Below, piece by piece: positions 25,679 through 33,900 of a stretch of DNA of 64,000 bases. The first letter of the stretch is position 1, and each line of letters starts with the position of its first letter. The DNA is taken from contig NZ_JAGHKO010000001.1 of assembly GCF_017742245.1 (NCBI RefSeq), positions 1,455,061 to 1,519,060 on the forward strand, written 5' to 3'. Made by a program: the position numbers and the translations under genes. This DNA is from Niastella soli. Its GTDB lineage: Bacteria > Bacteroidota > Bacteroidia > Chitinophagales > Chitinophagaceae. A model generated the notes under the pieces. The model was not told the origin of the DNA, searched no databases, and was given only the letters and a program-made list of their open reading frames with translations.

Positions 25679-25727
25679 CCGTCCTTTCGTTCTTTTGGGA
25701 GCGGAAAATCTTAAAAATCTATTGGAT

Positions 25728-27164
25728 ATGTTCAACAAACGGGTAAAAGTTAAAGATCTGCTGGCCAGTGAGCCTACCGGTCAGGAAGTAACAGTAATGG
25801 GTTGGGTGCGTACTTTTCGTAACAACCAGTTTATAGCGCTGAACGATGGCAGCACTAATAATAATCTGCAGATAGTAGTTGAACTTGGGATGCTCGATGA
25901 AAATACCCTTAAACGTATTACCACCGGCGCCTCGTTGAAAGTAACCGGTAAAGCCGTTCCTTCTTTGGGTAAGGGCCAAAAAATGGATATTAATGCTACG
26001 TCATTAGAAATACTGGGTGACAGCGATGCGGAGAAATTCCCGTTGCAACCCAAAAAACATAGCCTTGAGTTTTTACGTGAAATTGCCCACCTCCGTTTCC
26101 GTACCAACACTTTTGGTTCGGTATTCCGGGTACGCCATGCACTGGCATTTGCTGTTCACAAATTCTTTAATGAAAAAGGTTTTGTGTACATGCATACGCC
26201 CATCGTTACAGCCAGCGATGCCGAAGGCGCCGGTGAAATGTTCCGTGTAACAACCCTGCCTTTCGATAACCCGCCCCGTAATGAGGATGGAACCATCAAC
26301 TTTAAAGAAGATTTCTTTGGCCGCAGTACCAACTTAACGGTGAGCGGTCAGCTGGAAGGTGAGCTCGCAGCCACCGCTTTTAGCGAGATCTATACTTTCG
26401 GTCCTACTTTCAGGGCTGAAAACTCCAACACCGCCCGTCACCTGGCTGAGTTCTGGATGATTGAGCCGGAAATGGCGTTTTGTGATATTGAAGACAACCA
26501 GAACCTGGCTGAAGAGTTTATCAAATACCTCATTCGCCATGTAATGGAGCATAACCGCGAAGACCTGGAGTTCCTTTCGCAACGCCTGGCGGAAGAAGAA
26601 AAACAACTGCCACAGGACAAGCGCAGCGAAATGGGTCTTATTGAGAAACTGGAGTTTGTGATCAACAACGATTTCGAACGTATTACCTATACCGAAGCGA
26701 TCGACATCCTGTTGCAATCACCCGCGTACAAGAAAAAGAAATTCCAGTACGAAGTGAAATGGGGGATCGATATGCAAAGTGAGCATGAGCGCTACCTGGT
26801 TGAAAAGCATTTCAAAAAGCCGGTTATTGTTACCGGTTACCCCAAAGAGATCAAGGCGTTTTACATGCGCCAGAACGATGATGGTAAAACCGTTGCCGCT
26901 ATGGACATTCTGGCCCCCGGTATTGGTGAAATTGTAGGTGGTTCACAAAGGGAAGAACGCCTGGATAAATTGACCGAGCGTATGAAGGAAATGCACATCC
27001 CTGCTGAAGAATTGTGGTGGTACCTCGATACCCGTCGTTATGGTACCGTACCGCACGCCGGCTTTGGACTGGGTTTTGAACGTATGGTGTTGTTTGTAAC
27101 CGGCATGACCAACATTCGCGATGTGATCGCCTTCCCAAGAACGCCCAAGAACGCAGAATTCTAA
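25728..27164 (+). CDS. asnS: Asparaginyl-tRNA synthetase
   Basis: About 478 residues from the ATG of [12 protein letters not shown]; the longer frame begins upstream of the promoter. An N-terminal OB anticodon-binding fold ([11 protein letters not shown]) is followed by the class II catalytic core with motif 2 ([20 protein letters not shown]) and motif 3 ([15 protein letters not shown]). The ending [15 protein letters not shown] is typical of AsnRS. It charges tRNA-Asn in the cytoplasm. It stands alone and is followed by a strong terminator. Confidence 0.97.
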   Translation: MFNKRVKVKDLLASEPTGQEVTVMGWVRTFRNNQFIALNDGSTNNNLQIVVELGMLDENTLKRITTGASLKVTGKAVPSLGKGQKMDINATSLEILGDSDAEKFPLQPKKHSLEFLREIAHLRFRTNTFGSVFRVRHALAFAVHKFFNEKGFVYMHTPIVTASDAEGAGEMFRVTTLPFDNPPRNEDGTINFKEDFFGRSTNLTVSGQLEGELAATAFSEIYTFGPTFRAENSNTARHLAEFWMIEPEMAFCDIEDNQNLAEEFIKYLIRHVMEHNREDLEFLSQRLAEEEKQLPQDKRSEMGLIEKLEFVINNDFERITYTEAIDILLQSPAYKKKKFQYEVKWGIDMQSEHERYLVEKHFKKPVIVTGYPKEIKAFYMRQNDDGKTVAAMDILAPGIGEIVGGSQREERLDKLTERMKEMHIPAEELWWYLDTRRYGTVPHAGFGLGFERMVLFVTGMTNIRDVIAFPRTPKNAEF

Positions 27165-27180
27165 CTTCCTTGGCATCTAT

Positions 27181-27222
27181 AAAAAAAGGGTGGTCCTGGA
27201 ATATTCCGGGACCACCCTTTTG
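27181..27222. terminator. Bidirectional terminator asnS/usp
   Basis: AAAGGGTGGTCC and GGGACCACCCTTT form a long stem flanked by A and T runs between two convergent genes. Confidence 0.9.
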
Positions 27223-27232
27223 CTTTTAATTC

Positions 27233-28075
27233 CTATTCATGGATAGAAACAATCGGTATATGTGCATGGGTTATTAACTCGCGGCTCTGACTTTTGTGGA
27301 AAAGGCTATCGATAAACCGGTGTTTTTTGGGGATCATCATTACCAGGTCAAGGTTATTTTTTTCAGCAAAACTGGTAATGCTATCCACTACATTTTTGCC
27401 GGTTAACTGTACATAATTAGGTCTAACCTCTTCCAGCATCGAGTCCAGATAAACGGTGTCCATTGTTGGGGTTTCTTCCCAATCCGTTTCAGCATCCTCC
27501 TTATCCTGCACATTTAAAACATACAGATCGGCGCCAAATTCCTTTACTATGTTTTTGATATATTCTACCGGGGTCGACTGTACTACATTTTTAAAATCAC
27601 ACGCCAGTCCAATTTTTTTAATGCCATGATAAGTAGTACCAGGTGGAATTACAATAACCGGGCATTTTATGTGTTTGATGGCGGTCAGGGTGGTACTCCC
27701 CATGATCATTCGTTCAAAACCAGTTGTGCCATGGCTGCCCATAATTACGGCCATTGGGTCGAGCGATTTGCAAATTTGCTCAAGCTCCTCTATGGGGTCG
27801 CCCAGTCGCGATTCACTATAAATTTGTATTTTACCTGATGTGAGGATCACCAGATTTTTCTTCAATTCCTCCAATCGTTCTTCACTCGACCGTTTCACTT
27901 CTTCAAGAGAGATAGTAGTTACAGGAGCAACAGGGGCTTCCGTAAAGGATACCGGTACATTGTACACGTGCAGTAACATTAAACCGGCATTAATTGCCTG
28001 CGCCATGTCAACGGCATAATTGATCGCATTGACCGATACAGACGAGAAATCCGTAGGAACTACCAGTGTTTTCAT
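27233..28075 (-). CDS. Universal stress protein with two UspA domains
   Basis: About 280 residues from the Met of MKTLVVPTDFSSVSVNAINY. The first domain carries the ATP-binding MGSHGTTGFERMIMGSTT loop. The second (from about residue 148, KKIGLACDFKNV) is more diverged and lacks a clear nucleotide loop. Tandem Usp proteins respond to starvation and stress. It stands alone. Confidence 0.93.
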   Translation of the reverse strand: MKTLVVPTDFSSVSVNAINYAVDMAQAINAGLMLLHVYNVPVSFTEAPVAPVTTISLEEVKRSSEERLEELKKNLVILTSGKIQIYSESRLGDPIEELEQICKSLDPMAVIMGSHGTTGFERMIMGSTTLTAIKHIKCPVIVIPPGTTYHGIKKIGLACDFKNVVQSTPVEYIKNIVKEFGADLYVLNVQDKEDAETDWEETPTMDTVYLDSMLEEVRPNYVQLTGKNVVDSITSFAEKNNLDLVMMIPKKHRFIDSLFHKSQSRELITHAHIPIVSIHE

Positions 28076-28206
28076 GTTTATAATTTTTTGATGAATAAAA
28101 GTAAGCCTGTTATCTGGCAATTAAAATGATGTCAGTCAGCAGAACGACTGATAAATTGTATATGGAAAAATTGTGCCACCGCATCTTATAATCAAACCAA
28201 TAAGTT

Positions 28207-28767
28207 ATGGCTGAAATTAATACCTCCCATGTAGCCGGTGGTAAAGCCGGTGGCCGCAGAAGTAAAAAGTTAAGCACAAAAGTTGACTTAACCCCAATGG
28301 TTGACCTTGGCTTTTTGTTAATTACCTTTTTCATATTTACCACAACCATGTCAGAGTCCAAGGCAATGAAACTGTTTATGCCTGATGATTCAAATCCCAA
28401 GATTGACATGACAGTAGCCCAAAGCACCGCATTGACCGTGATCCCGCTTGCCGACAATAAAATATTTTATTATCACGGCGAATTGAATGATGCATTACAA
28501 TCAAAATCCTGCGGTATTACCACCTTTTCAGAGCGCGATGGCCTGGGCAAAATTGTTAGGAATAAACAGGCGGCGCTTGATAAAATGGGCCCTGGTAAAA
28601 GAAAAGAGCTGATGTTAATGATAAAACCATCGCCCGAATCAAATTACGAGAGCGTGGTAAATGCACTGGACGAAGCCCTGATCAATGATGTAAAGCGATA
28701 TGCTATTTTGGATATTACACCTGAAGAAAAGAATGTGGCCGCTGCTAAAAGTGTAACCGCACAGTAA
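28207..28767 (+). CDS. ExbD/TolR-family biopolymer transport protein
   Basis: The 186-residue protein has the ExbD opening: a short cytoplasmic head, KVDLTPMVDLGFLLITFFIF as the single transmembrane helix with the key Asp, then a periplasmic domain. The periplasmic part is longer than in E. coli ExbD, as is common in Bacteroidota. ExbD works with ExbB to energise TonB, but no exbB or tonB is beside it. It may serve the many TonB receptors in the genome. Confidence 0.9.
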   Translation: MAEINTSHVAGGKAGGRRSKKLSTKVDLTPMVDLGFLLITFFIFTTTMSESKAMKLFMPDDSNPKIDMTVAQSTALTVIPLADNKIFYYHGELNDALQSKSCGITTFSERDGLGKIVRNKQAALDKMGPGKRKELMLMIKPSPESNYESVVNALDEALINDVKRYAILDITPEEKNVAAAKSVTAQ

Positions 28768-28901
28768 CCGGGTTATTTACTAACGGTTGCCCAATTACCG
28801 GAAATTGCTTTTAAATTTTGTCGGCGTTACAATAGTTTTGTAAATTGTATACCCCACAAAGGTCCGGGTAATACATGTATAAACCGATTTAAAATAATTT
28901 T

Positions 28902-29846
28902 ATGGCAATACCGGTAGTTAATCTCGCCGATTTTTTATCTGGCGATCCGCAGCTGAAGCAAGCATTCGTAAATCATCTGGGTAAAGCGTATGAAGACGTT
29001 GGGTTTGTTGCTGTAAAGAACCACGGAATTCCCGATGAGCTCATAGCCGATCTGTATAAGTACGTACAACAGTTTTTTGCATTGCCGCGGGATGTAAAAG
29101 AAAAATTCGAAATACCTGATTTGGCGGGTCAGCGCGGTTATACTTCTTTCGGTAAAGAACATGCCAAAGGAAGCGAGGCCCCTGACCTGAAAGAATTCTT
29201 CCAGTTTGGACAAACCGTTGAGGATAACGATCCCATTAAAAGCGAATACCCCGATAATGTACAGGTAAATGATGTGCCTTCATTTAATACTACCTTTACA
29301 AAAGCATACCGGGCGTTTGAAAAGTCGGGCCGGGCATTGTTACAGGCTATTGCTTTATACCTGGGTTTGGATGAACATTATTTCGATGAGCACATTCACA
29401 ATGGAAATTCTATTTTACGTGCTATTCACTATCCGCCCATTTCGCAGGAACCGAAATCAGCCATTCGAGCCGAACAACATGAGGATATCAACCTGATCAC
29501 CCTGTTAGTTGGCGCATCGGCAGATGGATTACAGATCCTGACGAAACAGAACGAATGGGTGCCGGTTACATCTTTGCCCGAACAAATTGTGGTGAACGTA
29601 GGCGATATGTTACAACGTCTTACAAATAACAAACTGAAATCTACGACGCACCGGGTAGTAAATCCACCAAGGGAGATGTGGGGCACTTCGCGTTATTCGA
29701 TCCCATTCTTCCTGCATCCAAAAGGAGAAATGAGTTTAGCATGTTTGCAAAGCTGCATAGACGCCAGTCACCCCAAGGCATATCCTGACGCAACCGCCGG
29801 TGAGTACCTCGATGAACGGTTACGCGAGATCGGTCTAAAGAAATAA
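28902..29846 (+). CDS. 2-oxoglutarate/Fe(II)-dependent oxygenase, isopenicillin N synthase-like
   Basis: The 314-residue protein has the DIOX_N head (AYEDVGFVAVKNHGIPDELI) and the C-terminal jelly-roll with iron ligands His-x-Asp (AEQHEDINLITLL) and a distal His (LKSTTHRVVNPP), plus the 2-oxoglutarate Arg in RYSIPFFLHP. Bacterial members hydroxylate small molecules; the substrate is unknown. A terminator (29863-29893) follows. Confidence 0.93.
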   Translation: MAIPVVNLADFLSGDPQLKQAFVNHLGKAYEDVGFVAVKNHGIPDELIADLYKYVQQFFALPRDVKEKFEIPDLAGQRGYTSFGKEHAKGSEAPDLKEFFQFGQTVEDNDPIKSEYPDNVQVNDVPSFNTTFTKAYRAFEKSGRALLQAIALYLGLDEHYFDEHIHNGNSILRAIHYPPISQEPKSAIRAEQHEDINLITLLVGASADGLQILTKQNEWVPVTSLPEQIVVNVGDMLQRLTNNKLKSTTHRVVNPPREMWGTSRYSIPFFLHPKGEMSLACLQSCIDASHPKAYPDATAGEYLDERLREIGLKK

Positions 29847-29862
29847 AGCATTGATTATTAAT

Positions 29863-29893
29863 AAAAGTCCTGACGGTAACGCCAGGACTTTTT
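29863..29893 (+). terminator. Terminator after the oxygenase gene
   Basis: AAAAGTCCTG pairs with CAGGACTTTTT around a 10-nt loop. Confidence 0.9.
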
Positions 29894-30034
29894 CTTTTAA
29901 CACCTAGCTAACGAATTGCTTACTAATTTAGACTTATCAAAAAAATTAGTTATTCAACTGGCGCCGTGAATAATTAATGAACAAGTTTTATCGTTAGTTG
30001 TAATGCACCTTTTTAAAAGTAAAACCCGGATCAA

Positions 30035-30520
30035 ATGAAAAGAAATGTACGCTATACCCTGTTACTGTTACCCATGGCTATGCTGATAGCTGTCGGGGGC
30101 ATGTCACAAGCCCTGGTAGAAGACCAGAATCCTGATTACATGATCAGCCAGGTAAAATACCTGGGAATGGCCGATTCCCTGAATGCCCTGCACGGTACTA
30201 CTCCTCAGGAAACTTACAAGGCTATTGACTGGATGGAGCAAAGACAGGAAAGACGTGACGCACGCCGTGCGTTCCGCCGCGAATTGCGATTGGAAAGAGC
30301 TAAATATGGCTGGTATTATAATGACTACAGTTATTACTCGCCCAGTTATTATTACCCCTCTTATTCCGGTAATTATTACTACAATTATTATCCCTATCAC
30401 AATTATTACCGCCCCCGGAATTATTACTACCGCAATAATTACCATTGGCGCCACAATGCCTGGGACCTGGTTCCGCTGGCAGCTACCGCAGCCACTATCG
30501 GTTATTTGTTGACCCGCTAA
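30035..30520 (+). CDS. Exported tyrosine-rich protein, unknown function
   Basis: A 161-residue protein with a signal peptide (MKRNVRYTLLLLPMAMLIAV), an Arg-rich helical middle (RQERRDARRAFRRELRLERA) and a Tyr/Asn/Pro-rich stretch with short repeats such as YYPSYSGNYYYNYYPYHNYY, ending in a hydrophobic helix. I recognise no family. It is the first of three consecutive plus-strand envelope genes (LpoB-like and COG3014 follow). Confidence 0.7.
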   Translation: MKRNVRYTLLLLPMAMLIAVGGMSQALVEDQNPDYMISQVKYLGMADSLNALHGTTPQETYKAIDWMEQRQERRDARRAFRRELRLERAKYGWYYNDYSYYSPSYYYPSYSGNYYYNYYPYHNYYRPRNYYYRNNYHWRHNAWDLVPLAATAATIGYLLTR

Positions 30521-30613
30521 AAGAAAAAATAGCTGCTGTTTTACCAGTTGTTGATGACAATACTGGCCGGAACAGGCAAAATGTTTACTGTATTCCCTTT
30601 CAAAATAAAGCAA

Positions 30614-31201
30614 ATGAAAAAAGTATATCTGGCTGTTATGGCCCTGGTTGTAGCTGGTACTAGTATCTCTTGTTCGCATAAGGTAACCCGCATAGATCCG
30701 CAAGAGCAGGTTGACCTTAGTGGCCGTTGGAATAACACCGACTCGCGTCTCGTAGCAGAACAATTGATTGATCAGGTTTTAAAAGAAAGATGGGTAGGCG
30801 AACACCAGGAAGCACACGGTGGTCAAAGACCCGTGGTGATCGTTGGGTTTGTTACCAATAAAAGCCATGAGCATATTGAAGCCGAAACCTTTGTTACTGA
30901 TGTTGAGCAATCCTTTATAAGATCAGGTAGAGTTCGCCTGGTTCAGGGTGGTAAAAAAAGAGATGAGCTGCGTGCCGAAAAGGCCGATCAGCAAACCAAC
31001 GCCTCTGCCTCCAGCATGAAAAAGTTTGGCCTCGAGCAGGGCGCTGACTATATTCTGCAAGGTTCTATAAACTCCATCGTTGATTCTCAAAAACGCAGAA
31101 AAGTGGTGTACTACCAGATCAACCTGGAGTTAACCAACATTCAAAGCAATGAAGTGGTATGGTTGGGTGACAAGAAGATTGCCAAATACGTGAAAAACTA
31201 A
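30614..31201 (+). CDS. LpoB/CsgG-like lipoprotein (penicillin-binding protein activator type)
   Basis: About 195 residues from the Met of MKKVYLAVMALVVAGTSISC, giving a lipoprotein with Cys20. The fold follows PF13036 (LpoB-like): SGRWNNTDSRLVAEQLIDQV, VIVGFVTNKSHEHIEAETF, QGADYILQGSINSI and a C-terminal YYQINLELTNIQSNEVVW. LpoB proteins reach through the periplasm to stimulate peptidoglycan synthases in E. coli; whether this holds here is inference. It pairs with the COG3014 gene 37 bp downstream, a pairing known in many bacteria. Confidence 0.87.
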   Translation: MKKVYLAVMALVVAGTSISCSHKVTRIDPQEQVDLSGRWNNTDSRLVAEQLIDQVLKERWVGEHQEAHGGQRPVVIVGFVTNKSHEHIEAETFVTDVEQSFIRSGRVRLVQGGKKRDELRAEKADQQTNASASSMKKFGLEQGADYILQGSINSIVDSQKRRKVVYYQINLELTNIQSNEVVWLGDKKIAKYVKN

Positions 31202-31238
31202 GAATTCTCACCAGCAGGTTAACTGCAATTTTACAGGA

Positions 31239-32663
31239 ATGGCTTTACCTCTTAAACATATGACAAGAGCATTGGCGTTTGCATGCCCGATGCTCTTGTT
31301 ATTCTCCTGCGCCACGTACAACAATCGCATTGGTGGTTATTACGAACAGGTAGTAAATAACCAGTTCGATAAGGCGTACCTGGCCATAGATCATAATAAA
31401 CTGTTGCAGCGCAGACGCAACAGGCTACTATACCTTTTTGAAAAAGGAAAGATGGCCCATTTGCTGAAGCAATACGATAGCAGCAATATTTACTTTAACG
31501 AGGCCGATCTGTTCATTGAAGATACCCGCACTTCGGCAAGGGATATAGCGCTTGGTACCATGCTGAACCCCATGATGGAAACTTACAAAGGCGAAGATTT
31601 TGAAAAGTTCATGGTGCATTATTACAAGGCCCTGAACTACCTGAGCCTGGGTCAAAGTGAGGAAGCAATGGTGGAAGCCCGCCGTATTTCATTGACCAGT
31701 TATACACAACAGGACAAAACCGGCAATAAAGACCATCGATATTCTGATGATGCTTTTTCCCTAATGATGCAGGGTATTATTTATGAACAAAGCGGCGATA
31801 TCAACAATGCATTCATCTCTTACAGAAATGCAGCGGATATTTTCTTAAAGAATAATAACCGGTGGTATGGTGTTAGCCTGCCCGAACAATTGAAGCAGGA
31901 TGTATTACGCACTGCCGCGGCCAATGGGTTTGCTGAAGAAGTGCGGCATTACTCCGAATTACTGAACACTACGTTACAACCTGCTTCCAAAACACCAGGC
32001 GGGGAACTGGTACTATTTTGGGAAAATGGATTGGCGCCGGTAAAACAGGAGCAGAATTTCATTTTTGCACTTACCAAAGATGGCCTCGGCAATTTTACTT
32101 TTACCGATGCCACAGGTACCGTAAACGTACCCTTTATTTTCGACGATAAATTCATCAATAAGGATAGTTTAAAAGCTGCAGATATTCGTTCGCTGCGGGT
32201 GGCGTTTCCCAAATACCAGGAACAACCTGTTTTTTATACCCAGGCCACCGTTTCTGCAAACAATGCAAAGTACAATTTTGAAGGCGCCGAAAACATCAAC
32301 GACCTGGCCTTTGCTACGTTGAAAGAACGGTTCTTAAAGGATATGGCCAAAACCCTGAGCCGACTGGCATTTAAAAAACTGGCTGAAATGGCTGCCCGGC
32401 CCAAAAGCAACGATAAAAACAAGGATGAAAAAGAGGCAATAGCCGCCGCCATCCAGGTGTTTAGCTTTGTTACTGAAAAGGCCGATACCCGCAACTGGCA
32501 GAGTTTACCACATACAATATTATATACACGCATACCCCTTCAACAGGGTACCAATACCATACAAATAAGCTTCACAGGGCAAAACCAGCAAAGCAAACCC
32601 ATTAGCCTCACCGTAGAAGGCAATGGCCGCTTGCAGGTCCAGAATGTTTGTACCCTACGGTAG
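31239..32663 (+). CDS. COG3014-type lipoprotein
   Basis: The 474-residue protein has a lipobox (LLLFSC) about 24 residues in; either Met at 31239 or 31260 could start it. The N-terminal half is TPR-like helices (KGKMAHLLKQYDSSNIYFNE, ALNYLSLGQSEEAMVEARRI) and the C-terminal half is beta-rich. It matches COG3014 proteins encoded beside LpoB-like lipoproteins. The exact role is unknown; an envelope-assembly function is inferred from the pairing. Confidence 0.83.
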   Translation: MALPLKHMTRALAFACPMLLLFSCATYNNRIGGYYEQVVNNQFDKAYLAIDHNKLLQRRRNRLLYLFEKGKMAHLLKQYDSSNIYFNEADLFIEDTRTSARDIALGTMLNPMMETYKGEDFEKFMVHYYKALNYLSLGQSEEAMVEARRISLTSYTQQDKTGNKDHRYSDDAFSLMMQGIIYEQSGDINNAFISYRNAADIFLKNNNRWYGVSLPEQLKQDVLRTAAANGFAEEVRHYSELLNTTLQPASKTPGGELVLFWENGLAPVKQEQNFIFALTKDGLGNFTFTDATGTVNVPFIFDDKFINKDSLKAADIRSLRVAFPKYQEQPVFYTQATVSANNAKYNFEGAENINDLAFATLKERFLKDMAKTLSRLAFKKLAEMAARPKSNDKNKDEKEAIAAAIQVFSFVTEKADTRNWQSLPHTILYTRIPLQQGTNTIQISFTGQNQQSKPISLTVEGNGRLQVQNVCTLR

Positions 32664-32687
32664 AGGTCATCGGAATCCATTAAATAG

Positions 32688-32729
32688 GCGGATAAGCTTC
32701 CTCAAAAAAGCTTATCCGCTTATTTTTTT
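32688..32729 (+). terminator. Terminator of the LpoB/COG3014 operon
   Basis: GCGGATAAGCTT (32688-32699) pairs with AAGCTTATCCGC (32708-32719), followed by a T-rich run. Confidence 0.9.
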
Positions 32730-32766
32730 GGTATGGAATAACCAACAACTTACAGGGAGCTCGCCC

Positions 32767-32843
32767 GGACCTCACAGGGACCATATCCCTTTCAGGTCCC
32801 TGTGAGGTCCCTGTTATGTCCTTGTGAGGTCCTTGTGAGGTCC
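32767..32843. repeat. 16-bp inverted repeat merged with five 11-bp tandem repeats
   Basis: GGACCTCACAGGGACC (32767-32782) is perfectly inverted at 32795-32810. From 32787 to 32841 there are five 11-bp units: CCCTTTCAGGT, CCCTGTGAGGT, CCCTGTTATGT, CCTTGTGAGGT, CCTTGTGAGGT. The 11-bp period puts every unit on the same face of the helix. It lies about 240 bp before an operon with a PadR regulator, so an operator array is possible. Between here and 33084 there is only a promoter. Confidence 0.75.
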
Positions 32844-33072
32844 GGCTGAAACCCACCCTAATCCCTGTAAAACCCCAGAAATGACAGAAAATCGGCATGT
32901 CGCCGTTCAGTCCTGTTTTTTAACCATTCATACAATCTGGAAAAGCTCCTTAAGGGACCAATTGTTCACATCTTATTGACAATCAATATTTATCGGTTAA
33001 GCTAGTTAGCGTTTATTGAATATTACCATAAAAAGAATGGTACTATGTGTTGCATAGTACTAAAATCCACCC

Positions 33073-33080
33073 TATATTTG
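33073..33080 (+). promoter_or_regulatory. Promoter -7 element for the PadR-PspC operon
   Basis: TATATTTG matches TAnnTTTG; TTG at 33050-33052 could be the -33 box (20-nt spacer). The element ends 4 nt before the GTG start of the next gene, which suggests a leaderless transcript. Confidence 0.6.
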
Positions 33081-33084
33081 TGTT

Positions 33085-33459
33085 GTGAAAGGGAATAAAA
33101 CCCCCGCCTCACAAGAAGTCATGCCAATCCCAATAAGTATAGCCATGTTAATAGCCCTGTTTACCCTGGGGGCAGCAATGAAAAACAAAAAAGCGGGCAA
33201 CCCGGACGAAGTAGTGATCATAGGAGGAAAACAGGTTAACTGGGTTAATAAAAAAGATAGTCGCACCTTAGTAGTGATGGCGCCCGAACAACAAGACCAT
33301 ACGATAACTATCCAGGGACAACAGGAGTCAGCATTTTTTGATAATATATTTCAGTGTTCAGGTTTATATAAGATCATAAAAGACGAACCGATGACTGCCA
33401 TAAATAATTCTATTAACAGCAACATAAAACAGGCAATTGCCCTGTCACCAAAAGAATAG
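33085..33459 (+). CDS. Small membrane protein of unknown function, PadR operon
   Basis: A 124-residue protein starting with GTG directly after a promoter element. It has one hydrophobic segment near the N-terminus (IPISIAMLIALFTLGAAM) and a soluble C-terminal part (DEVVIIGGKQVNWVNKKDSR). No family is recognised. The PadR gene starts 2 nt after its stop, so the two are translationally close and co-transcribed with the PspC gene. Confidence 0.65.
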   Translation: MKGNKTPASQEVMPIPISIAMLIALFTLGAAMKNKKAGNPDEVVIIGGKQVNWVNKKDSRTLVVMAPEQQDHTITIQGQQESAFFDNIFQCSGLYKIIKDEPMTAINNSINSNIKQAIALSPKE

Positions 33460-33461
33460 CC

Positions 33462-33869
33462 ATGAATATCGAGAACACCCAAAGTCAGATGCGGAAAGGG
33501 ATACTGGAGTTTTGCATTCTGTCGATCATCCGCCGCGGGGAAGCTTACCCCAGTGATATTGTGGATGAAATGAGAGGCGCAAATCTCCAGATCCTGGAGG
33601 GTACCCTTTACCCCTTATTAACCCGGTTGAAGAATGCGGAAATGCTAACCTACAGATGGGTTGAAAGTAACTCGGGCCCTCCCCGCAAGTACTTTTCGCT
33701 TACACCCAGGGGCGAAGAGTTTTTTAAAGAGCTGGAAACTACCTGGAACGAGCTGGCCAATGCAGTGAATACCCTGGCCAGCAAGCGCGAATCGCTGGTT
33801 TCATCAGCCAATTCAAGTTCAACAGACAATACATCGTATCCTAGCGAAACAACCCAACCCAACAACTAA
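33462..33869 (+). CDS. PadR-family transcriptional regulator
   Basis: A 135-residue winged-helix protein: RKGILEFCILSIIRRGEAYP, then LEGTLYPLLTRLKNAEML and the wing RKYFSLTPRGEEFFKELE are the PadR signature. The Ser/Thr-rich tail is disordered. PadR regulators act as dimeric repressors, often of neighbouring envelope genes. The PspC gene begins 31 bp downstream and the helically phased repeats upstream may be its operator. Confidence 0.93.
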   Translation: MNIENTQSQMRKGILEFCILSIIRRGEAYPSDIVDEMRGANLQILEGTLYPLLTRLKNAEMLTYRWVESNSGPPRKYFSLTPRGEEFFKELETTWNELANAVNTLASKRESLVSSANSSSTDNTSYPSETTQPNN

Positions 33870-33900
33870 CACTTCAACCAACCAACAAATATTATTCACC

